Origin: Streptococcus chenjunshii | GTDB taxonomy: Bacteria > Bacillota > Bacilli > Lactobacillales > Streptococcaceae | Direction: 5' to 3' | NCBI RefSeq assembly: GCF_003086355.1 | Contig: NZ_CP031733.1 | Span: 496,001 to 560,000, forward strand | DNA length: 64,000 bases | Position numbers and translations under genes: made by a program | The notes under the pieces: generated by a model | The model's input: the letters and a program-made list of their open reading frames with translations, nothing else | Database searches by the model: none | What the model was told of the DNA's origin: nothing | Shown here: positions 35,388-45,382 of the stretch, piece by piece | Layout of the letters: every line of letters starts with the position of its first letter | Position numbering within the stretch: position 1 is the first letter of the stretch

Positions 35388-35625
35388 TGGCTTTCTTTAC
35401 GGTCTTTGTATCTTGGTGAACTGCACACGGCCTAAAATCCTAGTGAAAAAAGGGTATGCAACTAGTGCTAACTTAAATATCAGTCAGCCGTAGACGTCTG
35501 AAGGCTTTGTCGTCCTAACGGCCGACTGCACCCTTCTAGTCATCTTGGCAGAGGGGCGTCTGCGAAATCACAGATTTCGGACTTACCGTCTTTTCATACG
35601 GATTTTTAAACGGCCTTGGTATCTA
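35388..35625 (+). repeat. Composite repeat block before MFS gene
   Basis: An A right end (TTTACGGTCTTTGTATCTTGG, from about 35396) is followed by the start of a second A unit (ACACGGCCTAAAATCC at 35426) that runs into a B module (about 35485-35590), then CTTACCGTCTTTTCATACGG and an A right end CGGCCTTGGTATCTA. The second A unit has lost its right half where B joins, a chimeric junction. It ends 15 bases before ATG 35641. Confidence 0.85.
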
Positions 35626-35640
35626 TGTGAGGAGGATTTG

Positions 35641-37026
35641 ATGTCACAAAAAACGTTATCAGGGAAGCTTATTTCTGCTATTCTGGCAACCGGCTTACTG
35701 TCTTTTGGCGGGGTTCTGGTTGAGACAGCAATGAATATTACCTTTCCGATTTTGATGAAAGAATTTGCTATCGGCACGGCCACTGTTCAGTGGATGACGA
35801 CCGTCTACCTCTTAGTTGTTGCTATTATTGTGCCGCTCTCTGCTTATTTGAAACGTTCTTTTAAAATGAAACAGCTTTTTTTAACGGCCAATCTTCTTTT
35901 TTTAATCGGTCTTTTAATCGATATTGCCGCTCCGAACTTTACCTTGCTTTTGCTGGGCCGTGTGGTTCAGGGAGCTGGTGTAGGTATTGCTTTGCCGTTG
36001 ATGTTTAATATTATTTTAGAGCAGGTACCAATGAGCAAAATTGGTCTTATGATGGGGGTTGGAACCCTGATTACTGCGGTGGCACCGGCGATTGGGCCGA
36101 CATTCGGCGGTTTGGTTGCTGCCAGTCTTGGCTGGCGCTATATCTTTGTTCTCCTGGTTCCTTTGCTGCTCTTGTCCCTCTTTCTGGGAGTAAGAAGTAT
36201 TGAACAAAAATCGGAAGTTGCGCTTGAAAAATTTGACTTGCTTAGCTTTTTAGCAATTATGGCTTTATTTGTTGGTTTGATTCTTGGCATTGAGGGTCTG
36301 AGTTCTCATCCCTTTTTTAGCTTTAATGTATTGGGATCTCTTGTTTTAGGTGTTTTAGGACTCGTCTTTTTGCTTAGCCGTTCAAAGCGGCTGGAGCAGC
36401 CGATTGTCAATCTCACTATTTTGAAAAATCCTGTCTTTGCCGGTCATGTTGCGGCCTTTTTCCTCTTTCAGATTGTCAACCTAGGTTTATCTTTTTTGAT
36501 TCCTAATTATGTTCAGCTGGTCAATGGTGCCGATGCAACAGCTGCGGGCTTGATTGTGCTTCCGGGGGCCTTGCTGGGGGCCTGCTTTTCTCCATTTGGC
36601 GGGACCATTTTGGACAGATTCGGGGCCAGAAAACCGATTTGGCTGGGCGCAGGACTCGTTTTAGCTGCTTTAATCATTTATGCAGCCTTTGGTTTGCATC
36701 TGTCTAATACAGCAATCTGTCTCATCTATTTCCTTAATATGGTCGGGACTGGTATGGCTTTTGGCAATATTATGACCAATGGTCAAAAACAGCTGACCTT
36801 TCAGGAACGATCGGATGCCAATGCTGTTTTTAATACTCTGCAGCAGTTTGCAGGCGCTCTTGGAACAACCATAGCCGCCTTGATTGTCGCTATGAGTCAG
36901 GTTGGTTCTGCACTGACTTACAGCAGGGCCACGGCCCTTGGTTCCCGCCATGCTTTTATACTTTTCATGCTTCTGGCTGGACTTCAGCTTCTTATTCTTG
37001 TTTTTGTTGTTAAAAAAGATGACTGA
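35641..37026 (+). CDS. MFS multidrug exporter, DHA2-like
   Basis: A 461-residue polytopic membrane protein with about 12-14 hydrophobic helices. ATNVQWMTTVYLL-type motif (TVQWMTTVYLLVVAIIVPL), LLLGRVVQGAGVGIALPL (motif B-like) and ITAVAPAIGPTFGGLVAASLGWRYIF (motif C of drug/proton antiporters) place it with LmrB/EmrB-like drug efflux pumps. ATG 35641 follows GTGAGGAGG; the longer frame upstream is repeat DNA. No regulator gene adjoins it. The substrate is unknown. Confidence 0.9.
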   Translation: MSQKTLSGKLISAILATGLLSFGGVLVETAMNITFPILMKEFAIGTATVQWMTTVYLLVVAIIVPLSAYLKRSFKMKQLFLTANLLFLIGLLIDIAAPNFTLLLLGRVVQGAGVGIALPLMFNIILEQVPMSKIGLMMGVGTLITAVAPAIGPTFGGLVAASLGWRYIFVLLVPLLLLSLFLGVRSIEQKSEVALEKFDLLSFLAIMALFVGLILGIEGLSSHPFFSFNVLGSLVLGVLGLVFLLSRSKRLEQPIVNLTILKNPVFAGHVAAFFLFQIVNLGLSFLIPNYVQLVNGADATAAGLIVLPGALLGACFSPFGGTILDRFGARKPIWLGAGLVLAALIIYAAFGLHLSNTAICLIYFLNMVGTGMAFGNIMTNGQKQLTFQERSDANAVFNTLQQFAGALGTTIAALIVAMSQVGSALTYSRATALGSRHAFILFMLLAGLQLLILVFVVKKDD

Positions 37027-37200
37027 GTCTGCTCTTCTCTAAACTTTCTTGCTAAAAAATCAAGTTTATTCAGTTATTTGCTAAAATATCAGCAAGCGGT
37101 GCACTGTCTCAGTTTAAAGGAGCGTTGAAAGGTCTTTGGCTTTTTCCAATTTCTGGATTTTATGCTATAATGGAGAAGAAATACATTTTTGGAGAGAAGT

Positions 37201-37728
37201 GTGAGTATAGATGATTATCGTCCGACCTTTGCGGTTGGAGCAGTTTACGACTTAAAAGCAGAAGATTTGCTGCGTCAGGGGATTCATGCCATATTAGTCG
37301 ATCTGGATAATACGCTGATTGCCTGGGATAATCCCGATGGCACTCATGAAGTCAGAGTATGGCTGGACGAGATGACGATGGCGGATATTTCGGTTGTTGT
37401 CATCTCTAACAACAGCCATTCCCGTGTGGAACGTGCTGTGGCTCATTTTGGAGTGGATTTTGTCAGCCGGGCTATGAAACCTTTTGCGTGGGGAATTAAC
37501 AAAGCTATTGAGCGCTATGGTTTTAATCGCGATGAAGTGATTATGGTCGGCGACCAGCTGATGACAGATATCAGAGCCAGCCACAGAGCCGGAATCAGGT
37601 CGGTTTTGGTTAAGCCTCTGGTCAGAACAGATGCTTGGAATACAAAGTTTAACCGCTGGCGGGAACGTCGGGTATGGGTTAAACTCGAAGAAAAATACGG
37701 TAAAATAGAGTATCAAAAAGGACTTTAA
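37201..37728 (+). CDS. yqeG: YqeG family HAD-type phosphatase
   Basis: A 175-residue HAD-IIIA phosphatase. GTG 37201 is the start, with TTTTTGGAGAG directly upstream; a frame from TTG 37189 would place this site inside the gene. AILVDLDNTLIAWD carries the nucleophile Asp pair, VVVISNNS is motif II and MVGDQLMTDIRASHRAG is the metal-binding motif. Members are related to phosphatidylglycerophosphate phosphatases. The gene heads the conserved yqeG-yqeH-yhbY-nadD-yqeK-rsfS cluster and abuts yqeH. Confidence 0.93.
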   Translation: MSIDDYRPTFAVGAVYDLKAEDLLRQGIHAILVDLDNTLIAWDNPDGTHEVRVWLDEMTMADISVVVISNNSHSRVERAVAHFGVDFVSRAMKPFAWGINKAIERYGFNRDEVIMVGDQLMTDIRASHRAGIRSVLVKPLVRTDAWNTKFNRWRERRVWVKLEEKYGKIEYQKGL

Positions 37729-38847
37729 GTGGAAAAATTATCTTGCATAGGCTGTGGGGCCGAAATTCAGACAGAAAATAAGGAAAAAGCAGGCTACACG
37801 CCTGCTGCTTCTGTTAAAAAAGCAGAAGAAACTGGAGAATTATACTGCCAGCGCTGTTTTCGTCTGCGTCATTATAATGAAATCGTTGATGTATCTGTCA
37901 CCGACGATGATTTTTTAAAACTGCTGCATGATGTAGGGGACAGCGATGCACTTGTGGTCAATGTGGTAGACATCTTTGATTTCAATGGTTCAGTTATCCC
38001 AAGTCTGTCACGCTTTGTTGCTGGTAATGACGTGCTTCTTGTCGGCAATAAGAAAGATATCCTGCCCAAGTCCGTAAAAGACAGCAAAGTAACCCAATGG
38101 CTAAGAGAGCGTGCTCACGAAGAAGGCCTTCGTCCGGTTGACGTTATCCTGACCAGTGCCCAAAACCATCAGGCTATCAAGGAATTGATTGATAAAATCG
38201 AACTGCTGAGACAAGGGCGTGATGTTTATGTGGTGGGGGTGACTAATGTTGGAAAATCAACCCTCATTAATGCTATTATTAAAGAAGTTTCCGGCGGCAG
38301 AGACGTCATTACAACATCACGTTTTCCTGGGACAACTCTTGATAAGATCGAAATTCCGCTGGATGACGGCAGTTGTATTTTTGATACACCAGGGATTATT
38401 CACCGCCATCAGATGGCACATTATTTGACTGCGAAACAGCTCAAATACATTAGTCCTAAAAAAGAAATTAAGCCAAAGACTTATCAGCTGAACCCCGAGC
38501 AAACCCTTTTCTTCGGCGGCTTGGGACGGTTTGATTTTAGATCCGGAACAAAGCAGAGCTTCACAGCTTATTTTGACAATAGTCTCAATATTCACCGCAC
38601 TAAACTGGCTGGAGCTGATGCTTTCTACGCCAAACATGCAGGTGGGCTTTTGATTCCGCCGGCAGAAAAAGAACTGGAGACATTTCCCAAACTTGTCCGC
38701 CACGACTTTACTGTCAGAGATAAAGCAGATATTGTTTATTCTGGTCTCGGTTGGGTCTGTGTCCCAGCTAAGGAAGATCAACCTGTAAAAATTTCAGCTT
38801 GGGCACCAGAGGGTGTCGGCCTTATGGTGAGAAAAGCACTGATTTGA
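37729..38847 (+). CDS. yqeH: Ribosome biogenesis GTPase YqeH
   Basis: A 372-residue circularly permuted GTPase for 30S subunit maturation. An N-terminal zinc finger (CIGCGAEIQ...CQRCFRLRHYNE, residues 5 to about 50) comes first. The G motifs then occur in permuted order: G4 NKKD before the P-loop GVTNVGKSTLIN (about 168-179) and G3 DTPGI. Start is GTG 37729, directly after the yqeG stop. Length and order are normal. Confidence 0.96.
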   Translation: MEKLSCIGCGAEIQTENKEKAGYTPAASVKKAEETGELYCQRCFRLRHYNEIVDVSVTDDDFLKLLHDVGDSDALVVNVVDIFDFNGSVIPSLSRFVAGNDVLLVGNKKDILPKSVKDSKVTQWLRERAHEEGLRPVDVILTSAQNHQAIKELIDKIELLRQGRDVYVVGVTNVGKSTLINAIIKEVSGGRDVITTSRFPGTTLDKIEIPLDDGSCIFDTPGIIHRHQMAHYLTAKQLKYISPKKEIKPKTYQLNPEQTLFFGGLGRFDFRSGTKQSFTAYFDNSLNIHRTKLAGADAFYAKHAGGLLIPPAEKELETFPKLVRHDFTVRDKADIVYSGLGWVCVPAKEDQPVKISAWAPEGVGLMVRKALI

Positions 38848-38917
38848 TCTGTCGGCTGGTTCTGTAAGCCCGTTTGAATTTATTGCTCAAAATACCTTAA
38901 AAAGAAAGAAAGTAAAT

Positions 38918-39226
38918 ATGTTAACATCAAAACAGCGTGCCTTTTTGAAGGCAGAGGCACATTCTCTGAAACCTATCGTTCATATTGGTAAGAAAGGTCT
39001 CAATGACCCCGTCAAAACAGACATTCGCCATGCTTTGGATGCCAGAGAACTGATTAAGGTTACTCTTTTGCAAAACACTGATGAAGATATCCATGAAGTC
39101 GCTGATATCTTAGAAACTGAGATCGGCTGTGATACCGTCCTAAAAATCGGACGCATCTTGATTTTGTACAAGGAATCGGCCAAAAAAGAAAACCGAAAAT
39201 TATCGCCAAAAGTCAAAATGATTTAA
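38918..39226 (+). CDS. yhbY: Ribosome assembly RNA-binding protein YhbY
   Basis: A 102-residue CRM-domain protein that binds pre-50S RNA. LTSKQRAFLKAEAHSLKPIVHIGKKGLND and the conserved GxxG-type loop IGKKG are family signatures, with ALDARELIKVTLLQN following. ATG 38918 follows GAAAGAAAG. It lies 70 bp after yqeH in the standard cluster. Confidence 0.95.
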   Translation: MLTSKQRAFLKAEAHSLKPIVHIGKKGLNDPVKTDIRHALDARELIKVTLLQNTDEDIHEVADILETEIGCDTVLKIGRILILYKESAKKENRKLSPKVKMI

Positions 39227-39620
39227 TGCTTCAAAAATCGGGTAAAATATCACTTTGATGGTAAATACATTACCTGATTGATTAACTGTGTGAAATGGAA
39301 ATCAGCTGCCAGATGATTTCAGGCCAAACTTGGAAATATGAGAGTGAGGATAAGTCGAACTTTTTTGAAGTGACCGGCTTGCCCGCTCTTTTTTAGTTTA
39401 AGACATCGGAGCCGTGTTCAGAATACTGGGATAGAATATTTTCGTTATAAAACGATACAGATGCTGCATCAGCTTTCAGCGCGGCCTGTTTCCGCCATGA
39501 GTTTGTGTAAAATAATTATCGGCAAGTCCTTTTCAACCGAAAAAGCCCTATATCCTAGGGAATGTAAAAGTTACCTAGAAGGATATAGAAGCTATGATGA
39601 CAGCTTTTTCTTTCCCTGCT
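39227..39620 (+). other. Gap between yhbY and nadD, hairpins but no gene
   Basis: A 437-bp gap in an otherwise tight cluster. I see a hairpin with arms CTATATCC/GGATATAG and inner TAGG/CCTA (about 39549-39587), followed by AAGCT/AGCT and TTTTTCTTT near 39592-39613, which could terminate upstream transcription. An AGAGTGAGGATAAGTC stretch near 39341 loosely recalls the C repeat module. No convincing reading frame was found. Confidence 0.5.
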
Positions 39621-39624
39621 TTTG

Positions 39625-39633
39625 TGTTATAAT
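39625..39633 (+). promoter_or_regulatory. nadD promoter, extended -10
   Basis: TGTTATAAT (TG-T-TATAAT, -10 at 39628-39633) lies 30 bp before ATG 39664, downstream of the hairpins, so nadD-yqeK-rsfS has its own start of transcription. Confidence 0.65.
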
Positions 39634-39663
39634 GAAGGACGACTACAGACGAGGAGACTGACT

Positions 39664-40296
39664 ATGGCTTTGGAGCTATTAACTCCGTTCACAAAAGTTG
39701 AACTTGAAACTGAAGTAAAAGATAAAAACCGTAAACAGGTGGGGATTTTGGGCGGTAACTTTAATCCTGTCCACAATGCTCATTTGCTTGTTGCTGATCA
39801 GGTGCGTCAGCAGCTTGGACTTGATGAAGTGCGCCTGATGCCTGAATTTATACCGCCTCATGCGGATAAAAAGGAAACAATTGACGAAAAGCACCGTCTC
39901 AATATGCTGCTGCTGGCTATCAACGGTGTTGAGGGGCTTGATATTGAGACAATTGAATTGGAGCGGCAAGGCATCAGTTATACCTATGACACGATGAAAC
40001 TATTAAAAGAAGCCAATCCTGATACCGACTATTACTTCATTATTGGAGCCGACATGGTTGCTTATCTGCCTAAATGGTACCGTATTGATGAATTAGTTGA
40101 TATGGTGCAGTTTGTTGGTGTTCAGCGCCCCAAGTATAAGACAGGGACCAGCTATCCGGTTATTTGGATTGATGTACCGCTTATGGATATCAGTTCGAGC
40201 AGTATCCGCAAGTTTATCAAAAAAGGCTGCCCTCCTAACTTTATGCTTCCTCAGCCCGTCCTCGCCTATATCAAGAAAGCAGGTCTCTATAGATGA
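39664..40296 (+). CDS. nadD: Nicotinate-nucleotide adenylyltransferase
   Basis: A 210-residue NadD converting nicotinate mononucleotide and ATP to deamido-[17 protein letters not shown] holds the nucleotidyltransferase (T/H)xGH-like motif, and [15 protein letters not shown] the C-terminal ISSTxIR motif. ATG 39664 follows GAGGAGACTG; a frame reaching 39622 overlaps the promoter and is rejected. It overlaps yqeK by 4 bp. Confidence 0.96.
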   Translation: MALELLTPFTKVELETEVKDKNRKQVGILGGNFNPVHNAHLLVADQVRQQLGLDEVRLMPEFIPPHADKKETIDEKHRLNMLLLAINGVEGLDIETIELERQGISYTYDTMKLLKEANPDTDYYFIIGADMVAYLPKWYRIDELVDMVQFVGVQRPKYKTGTSYPVIWIDVPLMDISSSSIRKFIKKGCPPNFMLPQPVLAYIKKAGLYR

Positions 40297-40886
40297 CTTA
40301 TGAAAAATATTTGGACTTTGACCGTAACGAGCTTTTGGAGAAATTGCAGGCTGTCATGAGTCAAAAGCGCTACAATCATGTCCTGGGAGTAGAAAAAGCA
40401 GCTGTCCGTCTGGCAGGGCTTTACCATTTTGATAAAGAAAAAGCAGGTTTGGCCGGATTGGTTCATGATTACGCAAAAGAGGTCAGCGATCAAGAATTTT
40501 TGGATCTAATTGACAGATATCATCTTGATCCAGAGTTAAAAAACTGGGGGAATGAAATCTGGCATGGGGCAGTTGGAATTTACAAAATTCGGGAAGAACT
40601 GGGTTTGACCGACGAGGAAATCCTGCACAGTATTGCTGTTCATACAGTAGGCTCTGCAGCTATGACTAAGCTGGATAAGATTGTTTATGTAGCTGATTAT
40701 ATCGAACAGAACCGCCATTTTCCAGGGGTTGAAGCAGCGCGTGAAATCGCAGAGCAGTCTCTTGATAAGGCAGTAGCTTATGAAACAGCTCATACAGTAG
40801 CGCATTTAGCCGGCAAGGGTGTTAAAATTTACCCGCAGACTATTGAAACATACAATGCTTATATTGACTATTTGAAGAACGATTGA
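40293..40886 (+). CDS. yqeK: HD-domain hydrolase YqeK (Ap4A hydrolase)
   Basis: A 197-residue HD-superfamily protein. Metal ligands appear in [24 protein letters not shown] and [12 protein letters not shown], and the HTVGS and [11 protein letters not shown] segments are typical of YqeK, which symmetrically cleaves diadenosine tetraphosphate. It overlaps the nadD stop by 4 bp and is translationally coupled. Confidence 0.95.
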   Translation: MTYEKYLDFDRNELLEKLQAVMSQKRYNHVLGVEKAAVRLAGLYHFDKEKAGLAGLVHDYAKEVSDQEFLDLIDRYHLDPELKNWGNEIWHGAVGIYKIREELGLTDEEILHSIAVHTVGSAAMTKLDKIVYVADYIEQNRHFPGVEAAREIAEQSLDKAVAYETAHTVAHLAGKGVKIYPQTIETYNAYIDYLKND

Positions 40887-40953
40887 AAGGATTGAGGAAG
40901 ACGGCAGAGCAGTTTTTACCGTTTTTTACCGTCTCTTTTATTAATAACTGACT

Positions 40954-41307
40954 ATGGATAAAAATGAACTTTTAAGACTTATTGTCAGAGCGGCTGATGC
41001 CAAACGTGCTGAAGATATCGTCGTTTTGGATGTGGCTCCTTTGACCAGTGTAGCCGATTATTTTGTTATTGCAAGTTCCGTTAACAGCCGACAGCTGGAA
41101 GCCATTACAGATAATATCCGGGAAAAGATCAAGGAGGCTGGCGGCGATGCCAGCCGTCTGGAAGGAAGCGGCGGTACCGGCTGGGTCCTTTTGGATTTTG
41201 GCGATGTGGTTGTCCATATCTTTTCAGAGGATGAGCGTCAGCGCTATAATCTGGAAAAGCTTTGGCATGATGCACAGATAGTAGATATTGCAGGAATGTT
41301 GGCTTGA
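40954..41307 (+). CDS. rsfS: Ribosomal silencing factor RsfS
   Basis: A 117-residue RsfS (YbeB/Iojap). It binds uL14 and blocks subunit joining in starvation. [51 protein letters not shown] are near-complete family signatures. ATG 40954 lacks a strong ribosome-binding site within 15 bases, which is unusual for this cluster. It lies 67 bp after yqeK. Confidence 0.96.
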   Translation: MDKNELLRLIVRAADAKRAEDIVVLDVAPLTSVADYFVIASSVNSRQLEAITDNIREKIKEAGGDASRLEGSGGTGWVLLDFGDVVVHIFSEDERQRYNLEKLWHDAQIVDIAGMLA

Positions 41308-41769
41308 TTTGTAAGGGTGTTTATAGCCTGACAGTTTTAGTTGCTGAAGGATAGAGTCTTGGTTTCTGGCGGGGCATCTGTCTTTCTTTTCTTGTTTATG
41401 CAGGAACAGCTGCAGTTGCTGCTGTTTTCAGGATTGAAAAAACTTATTAGGACTGTGCCGAACTCTCCCAACGACGTTCAGTCTGCTGAAAATGCTGCTT
41501 TCTCCCTGCATCAGGGCTGTTTTGGGCTTGAAAGCTGTCATGTCCTCTGGGGATTTGGATACATTTGCTGTTATGATGGCTGTTCTGTCTTTTCTGCCGC
41601 CATATATGGGCTCTATGGTCCACTTCTATTCAGATACGGTTCGTTCTGTTGATTTTATAGTTTTGCTGGCTGGTCAGCATACTATCTTTTTTATGGTTGC
41701 TTATAGCGACTTAGGAGCAGATGCGAGGACATCAGACAGATACCTTTTATCTATTGGGTAAGGAATATT
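41308..41769 (+). other. 462-bp gap in ribosome/NAD cluster, possible decayed gene
   Basis: No frame here combines a plausible start, ribosome-binding site and recognisable protein. Two overlapping short frames (41341-41652 and 41492-41761) encode hydrophobic stretches such as VMMAVLSFLPPYMGSMV but neither has a family match that I recognise. Composition resembles coding DNA, so this could be a degraded gene between rsfS and the methyltransferase. No repeat module is present. Confidence 0.4.
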
Positions 41770-42510
41770 ATGGAAGCTTATGAAATTTTTGCTAAGGTTT
41801 ATGACAGTATCATGGACCAGACGCTCTATGACAGATGGACAGACTTTTCGCTCCGTCATCTGCCAAAAACAAGTCAGAAGAATAAACTTTTAGAGCTGGC
41901 CTGCGGAACGGGTATCCAGTCCCTGTATTTTGCAGAAGCAGGATTTGATGTGACCGGATTGGACTTAAGTGCTGATATGCTTAAAATAGCTGAAAATCGG
42001 GCGTCTTCTGCTCAAAAGCAAATTGTTTTCAAACAGGGAAACATGCTGGATCTATCACAAGTCGGGAAGCACGATTTTGTAACCTGCTATTCTGATTCTT
42101 TGTGTTATATGCAGGATGAGGGTGATGTAGGCGATGTTTTTAAAGAAGTTTACCAAGTTCTTAATGATGGCGGTGTTTTCATTTTTGATGTCCATTCCAC
42201 TTATCAGACTGATGAACACTATCCCGGCTTTTCCTACCATGAAAATGCAGATGATTTTGCTATGCTCTGGGATACCTATGCGGATACAGCTCCCCACTCT
42301 ATTGTGCATGAACTGACTTTTTTTCTTCAGGATGAAGATGGGCGTTTTACACGTTATGACGAAGTTCATGAAGAACGGACTTACGATATTCTGACCTACG
42401 ATATCCTTTTGGAGCAGGCCGGTTTTAAATCTTTCAGAGTTTATGCTGATTTTGAAGATAAGGAACCCGAAAAAGACAGCCTGCGCTGGTTTTTTGTGGC
42501 TGAAAAATGA
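41770..42510 (+). CDS. Class I SAM-dependent methyltransferase
   Basis: A 246-residue methyltransferase. [16 protein letters not shown] is the SAM-binding motif [13 protein letters not shown] motif II, and [13 protein letters not shown] the post-II region. The gene occupies the usual place after rsfS in streptococci (YqeM-like). The substrate is unknown. ATG 41770 follows GGTAAGGAATATT. Confidence 0.9.
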   Translation: MEAYEIFAKVYDSIMDQTLYDRWTDFSLRHLPKTSQKNKLLELACGTGIQSLYFAEAGFDVTGLDLSADMLKIAENRASSAQKQIVFKQGNMLDLSQVGKHDFVTCYSDSLCYMQDEGDVGDVFKEVYQVLNDGGVFIFDVHSTYQTDEHYPGFSYHENADDFAMLWDTYADTAPHSIVHELTFFLQDEDGRFTRYDEVHEERTYDILTYDILLEQAGFKSFRVYADFEDKEPEKDSLRWFFVAEK

Positions 42511-42580
42511 GAACTGTAGGCCAGGATATTGTTGCTGCTGGCAATCTACAGTAACAGCTTTAAACTTAAAGGAGCATTTT

Positions 42581-43675
42581 ATGACAGTTACAGGGATTAT
42601 TGCAGAGTTCAACCCATTTCACAATGGGCATAAATACCTGCTTTCTCAGGCACAGGGAACAAAAATTGTTGCTATGTCGGGGAACTTTGTCCAGCGCGGT
42701 GAGCCTGCTATTGTTGATAAGTGGACGAGAGCGCGGATGGCGCTTGAAAGTGGAGCTGACCTTGTGGTTGAGCTCCCTTTTCTTGTTTCGGTTCAATCCG
42801 CTGATTACTTCGCGGCAGGAGCAGCCGCTATTCTAGGGCAGTTAGAAATTGACACGCTTGCTTTTGGTACTGAGTCAGATCTGGACTATCAGCAACTTTC
42901 GGCAGTATATGAAAAAAAGCACAAGGAGATGGCTGCATATCTGTCCGCACTTCCCGATACGCTTTCCTATCCCCAAAAAGCTCAGGCTATGTGGGAGCAT
43001 TTTGCTGCTGTCAGATTTTCAGGTGACACTCCCAATCATATTTTAGCTTTGGCTTATGTTAAGGCCAGTGCAGGAAGGAATTGGCGGCTGCAGCCCGTCA
43101 AGCGTTTAGGAGCGGCCTTTCATTCGGACAGCAAAGATCAGAAGGTTGCCTCTGCAACAGCTATTCGTAAGCACATTGCAGATAGTGGCTTTGTGGAACA
43201 GGCTGTTCCGGATTCAGCTCTCCTTTTAAGCTCCCCGCAGGCTGTTTGGAATGATTATTTTCCCCTTTTAAAATATCAAATTGTGACCAACCCGGATTTG
43301 ACTACTATCTTTCAGGTTAATGAAGAATTGGCCCATCGGCTCTGTGCAGCTGTCAGTAAAACAGCAAGAGTCGAAGAGCTGATTGAAAAAGTGGCAACCA
43401 AACGGTATACTAAAGCGCGTGTGCGCAGGATATTAACTTATATTCTTGTCAATGCCCGCGAAAGTCCGCTGCCAGCGGCTGTTCATATTCTTGGCTTCAC
43501 TGCTAAAGGTCAGGCTCATCTGAATAAAGTGAAAAAATCTGCAGCTATCGTAACCCGCATCGGTTCTCAGCCTTGGGATAAACTCACTCAGCAGGCTGAC
43601 AATGTTTACCAGCAGGGAAATTCCGCTATAGCAGAGCAGACATGGGGCCGAATACCGGTAAAGATACCGACTTAA
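42581..43675 (+). CDS. tmcAL: tRNA(Met) cytidine acetate ligase
   Basis: A 364-residue TmcAL (YlbM family), which activates acetate with ATP to make N4-acetylcytidine at the elongator tRNA(Met) wobble position. [18 protein letters not shown] holds the HxGH nucleotidyltransferase motif; [17 protein letters not shown] and [17 protein letters not shown] follow. ATG 42581 has AAAGGAGCATTTT upstream; the longer in-frame extension into the methyltransferase gene is rejected. Length is typical. Confidence 0.95.
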   Translation: MTVTGIIAEFNPFHNGHKYLLSQAQGTKIVAMSGNFVQRGEPAIVDKWTRARMALESGADLVVELPFLVSVQSADYFAAGAAAILGQLEIDTLAFGTESDLDYQQLSAVYEKKHKEMAAYLSALPDTLSYPQKAQAMWEHFAAVRFSGDTPNHILALAYVKASAGRNWRLQPVKRLGAAFHSDSKDQKVASATAIRKHIADSGFVEQAVPDSALLLSSPQAVWNDYFPLLKYQIVTNPDLTTIFQVNEELAHRLCAAVSKTARVEELIEKVATKRYTKARVRRILTYILVNARESPLPAAVHILGFTAKGQAHLNKVKKSAAIVTRIGSQPWDKLTQQADNVYQQGNSAIAEQTWGRIPVKIPT

Positions 43676-43807
43676 AAACAGCAGCAGATTCTCAGCAGGG
43701 CTTGTTCGTTTTAGTCTAAAAAGTGTTGAGAGCTTGACACTAAATGTCTGCACTGATTTTTTAGCCATGTTATAATAATCCTATTAAATAATAGATGGAG
43801 GCAGACT

Positions 43808-44659
43808 ATGACAGCAATTGCAATTACAGGAGTGACAGGACATTTAGGTGGCTTTGTTGCCCGCCGTATTTCTGAAGCAGGGCTTCCGGCCAAGCATTTG
43901 GCCCGCCGTCCCGAAAAAGCACCAAAACTGTCAGGAGCAGACGTGTTTAAAGCCAGTTATGAGCAGTCACAGGAGGTGGTAGCGGCTTTGAAGGGAACAG
44001 AGGTGCTTTTTATGGTATCAGCCAAAGAGCATCCGGAGCGCTTGCAGCAGCATAAAGGCTTTATTGCTGCTGCCCGTGAAGCCGGTGTTAAGCATATTAT
44101 TTATACTTCCTTCTATAATGCCAGTCCGCAGTCGATTTTTACTTTGGGGCGTGACCATGCGGCAACAGAGCAATATATTAAACAGCAGGGCTTTGCTTAC
44201 ACTTTCATTCGCGATAATTTCTATATGGATTTCTTTGTTGACTTGATAAGGACTGATGGGGAAATTAAAGGACCTGCCGGACAAGGTAAGGTATCAGCTG
44301 TTTTACGGAACGATGTAGCAGAGGTAGCAGCAGAAATTTTGCAGAATCCGAAAAAATGGGAGAATCAAATTCTGGACATGACTGGGCCGGAAGAGCTGAC
44401 TCTGGCAGATATCGCATCTCAGGCCGGTCAAATACTGGGTAAAGAAGCGGCCTATGTTGAGGAAACTGTCCCGGAAGCCTATGAATCCCGTAAAGCTTGG
44501 CCGGCTCAGCAATGGGAGTATGATTCCTGGGTATCAACCTACACCGCCATTGCAGCAGGGGAACAAGCCGGTCTTTCTGAGGATATTGAGCGGGTTTTGG
44601 GCAGGAAACCGACCAGTTTGAAATTGTATTTACAGACTCTTGCTGCTGAGAATCAGTGA
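43808..44659 (+). CDS. NmrA/QorB-type NAD(P)-binding reductase
   Basis: A 283-residue atypical SDR. GVTGHLGGFVARRI is the N-terminal dinucleotide-binding motif (GxxGxxG), ARRPEK gives the NADP-preferring Arg, and VKHIIYTSFYNASP and FIRDNFYMDFFVDLI resemble NAD(P)H:quinone oxidoreductase 2 (QorB) proteins. It lacks the YxxxK catalytic pair of classical SDRs. ATG 43808 follows GATGGAGGC, with TTATAAT as a likely -10 at about 43770. The substrate is unknown. Confidence 0.85.
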   Translation: MTAIAITGVTGHLGGFVARRISEAGLPAKHLARRPEKAPKLSGADVFKASYEQSQEVVAALKGTEVLFMVSAKEHPERLQQHKGFIAAAREAGVKHIIYTSFYNASPQSIFTLGRDHAATEQYIKQQGFAYTFIRDNFYMDFFVDLIRTDGEIKGPAGQGKVSAVLRNDVAEVAAEILQNPKKWENQILDMTGPEELTLADIASQAGQILGKEAAYVEETVPEAYESRKAWPAQQWEYDSWVSTYTAIAAGEQAGLSEDIERVLGRKPTSLKLYLQTLAAENQ

Positions 44660-44724
44660 TATGTGGATGACAATTTAAAATCAGCTTGTAATAAGTGATG
44701 AAAAACGGGGGGGAGAGTGCATTT

Positions 44725-45279
44725 ATGACTGAGTTTCGCTATCGCTACCGCAAAACAGCGTTGCTTTGGCAGATTGTTTTAGGTTTCTTCTTTTTGGGTT
44801 TTGTTCTATTTTGTCTGAGAACAGCCTCTTTTATCTTAGGCGATACAGCGAATATATCTGGGCATTCTGACAGTTCTCCTTTTGCTATCGCCGGGTTTAT
44901 GTTTACCTTTGTATTTATGATTATGATTGCTGCCGGTTTATGGCTCATTATTCCGACTTTGATTAAAATTCTTGTTCCTCTAAATATTATCGCTGGAGAT
45001 GAACAGGGACTGTCTGTCAGAGGGCCGTGGCTGAAGAACTATTATTTTTCTTGGAGCGATATTGATTACCTTAGATATGAGAAGCGTCTGAGTTACTATC
45101 GCTCGTCAAACAGTAGGCATACTGTTTTGGAAACCATGAATGAAATTCTTCCGATTAAGCTTTTGCAGAGCAAGAGTGTTCGGATTAATGTGACCTATCT
45201 GGATGGCAGTATTGATGATATTGTAGCAGATATTCGGCGTTATCTTCCTAATATTAAGGTAAACGGTCTGGATATTTGA
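44725..45279 (+). CDS. Two-helix membrane protein with PH-like C-terminal domain
   Basis: A 184-residue protein. ATG 44725 is chosen because GGGGGGGAGAG lies directly upstream; an earlier ATG at 44698 would put that site inside the gene. Two hydrophobic helices (about 14-33 and 57-80) are followed by a soluble beta-rich domain (IIAGDEQGLSVRGPW, FSWSDIDYLRYEKR), resembling bacterial PH-like (YcxB/EbsA-type) domains. Probably an inner-face membrane protein of unknown role. There is a 65-bp gap to the preceding gene. Confidence 0.7.
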   Translation: MTEFRYRYRKTALLWQIVLGFFFLGFVLFCLRTASFILGDTANISGHSDSSPFAIAGFMFTFVFMIMIAAGLWLIIPTLIKILVPLNIIAGDEQGLSVRGPWLKNYYFSWSDIDYLRYEKRLSYYRSSNSRHTVLETMNEILPIKLLQSKSVRINVTYLDGSIDDIVADIRRYLPNIKVNGLDI

Positions 45280-45307
45280 AAAGCCATTTTACTAACGTCT
45301 GCCAAAG

Positions 45308-45316
45308 TGCTATAAT
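45308..45316 (+). promoter_or_regulatory. yebC promoter, extended -10
   Basis: TGCTATAAT (TATAAT at 45311-45316), 67 bp before the GTG start. The leader contains a small hairpin ACACTC-TTAG-GAGTGT at 45335-45350. Confidence 0.65.
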
Positions 45317-45382
45317 ATTAACGTTAAAATAGAGACACTCTTAGGAGTGTAATAGGATTAATTTAAGAAAAGGAGATTATTT

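Noticed and set aside
39461..39661. 66-codon frame upstream of nadD
   Set aside because: It covers the hairpins and the nadD promoter; no ribosome-binding site or family features.
41492..41761. 89-codon hydrophobic frame between rsfS and the methyltransferase
   Set aside because: No convincing start signal and no family match; overlaps another equally weak frame. Kept only as a possible decayed region.
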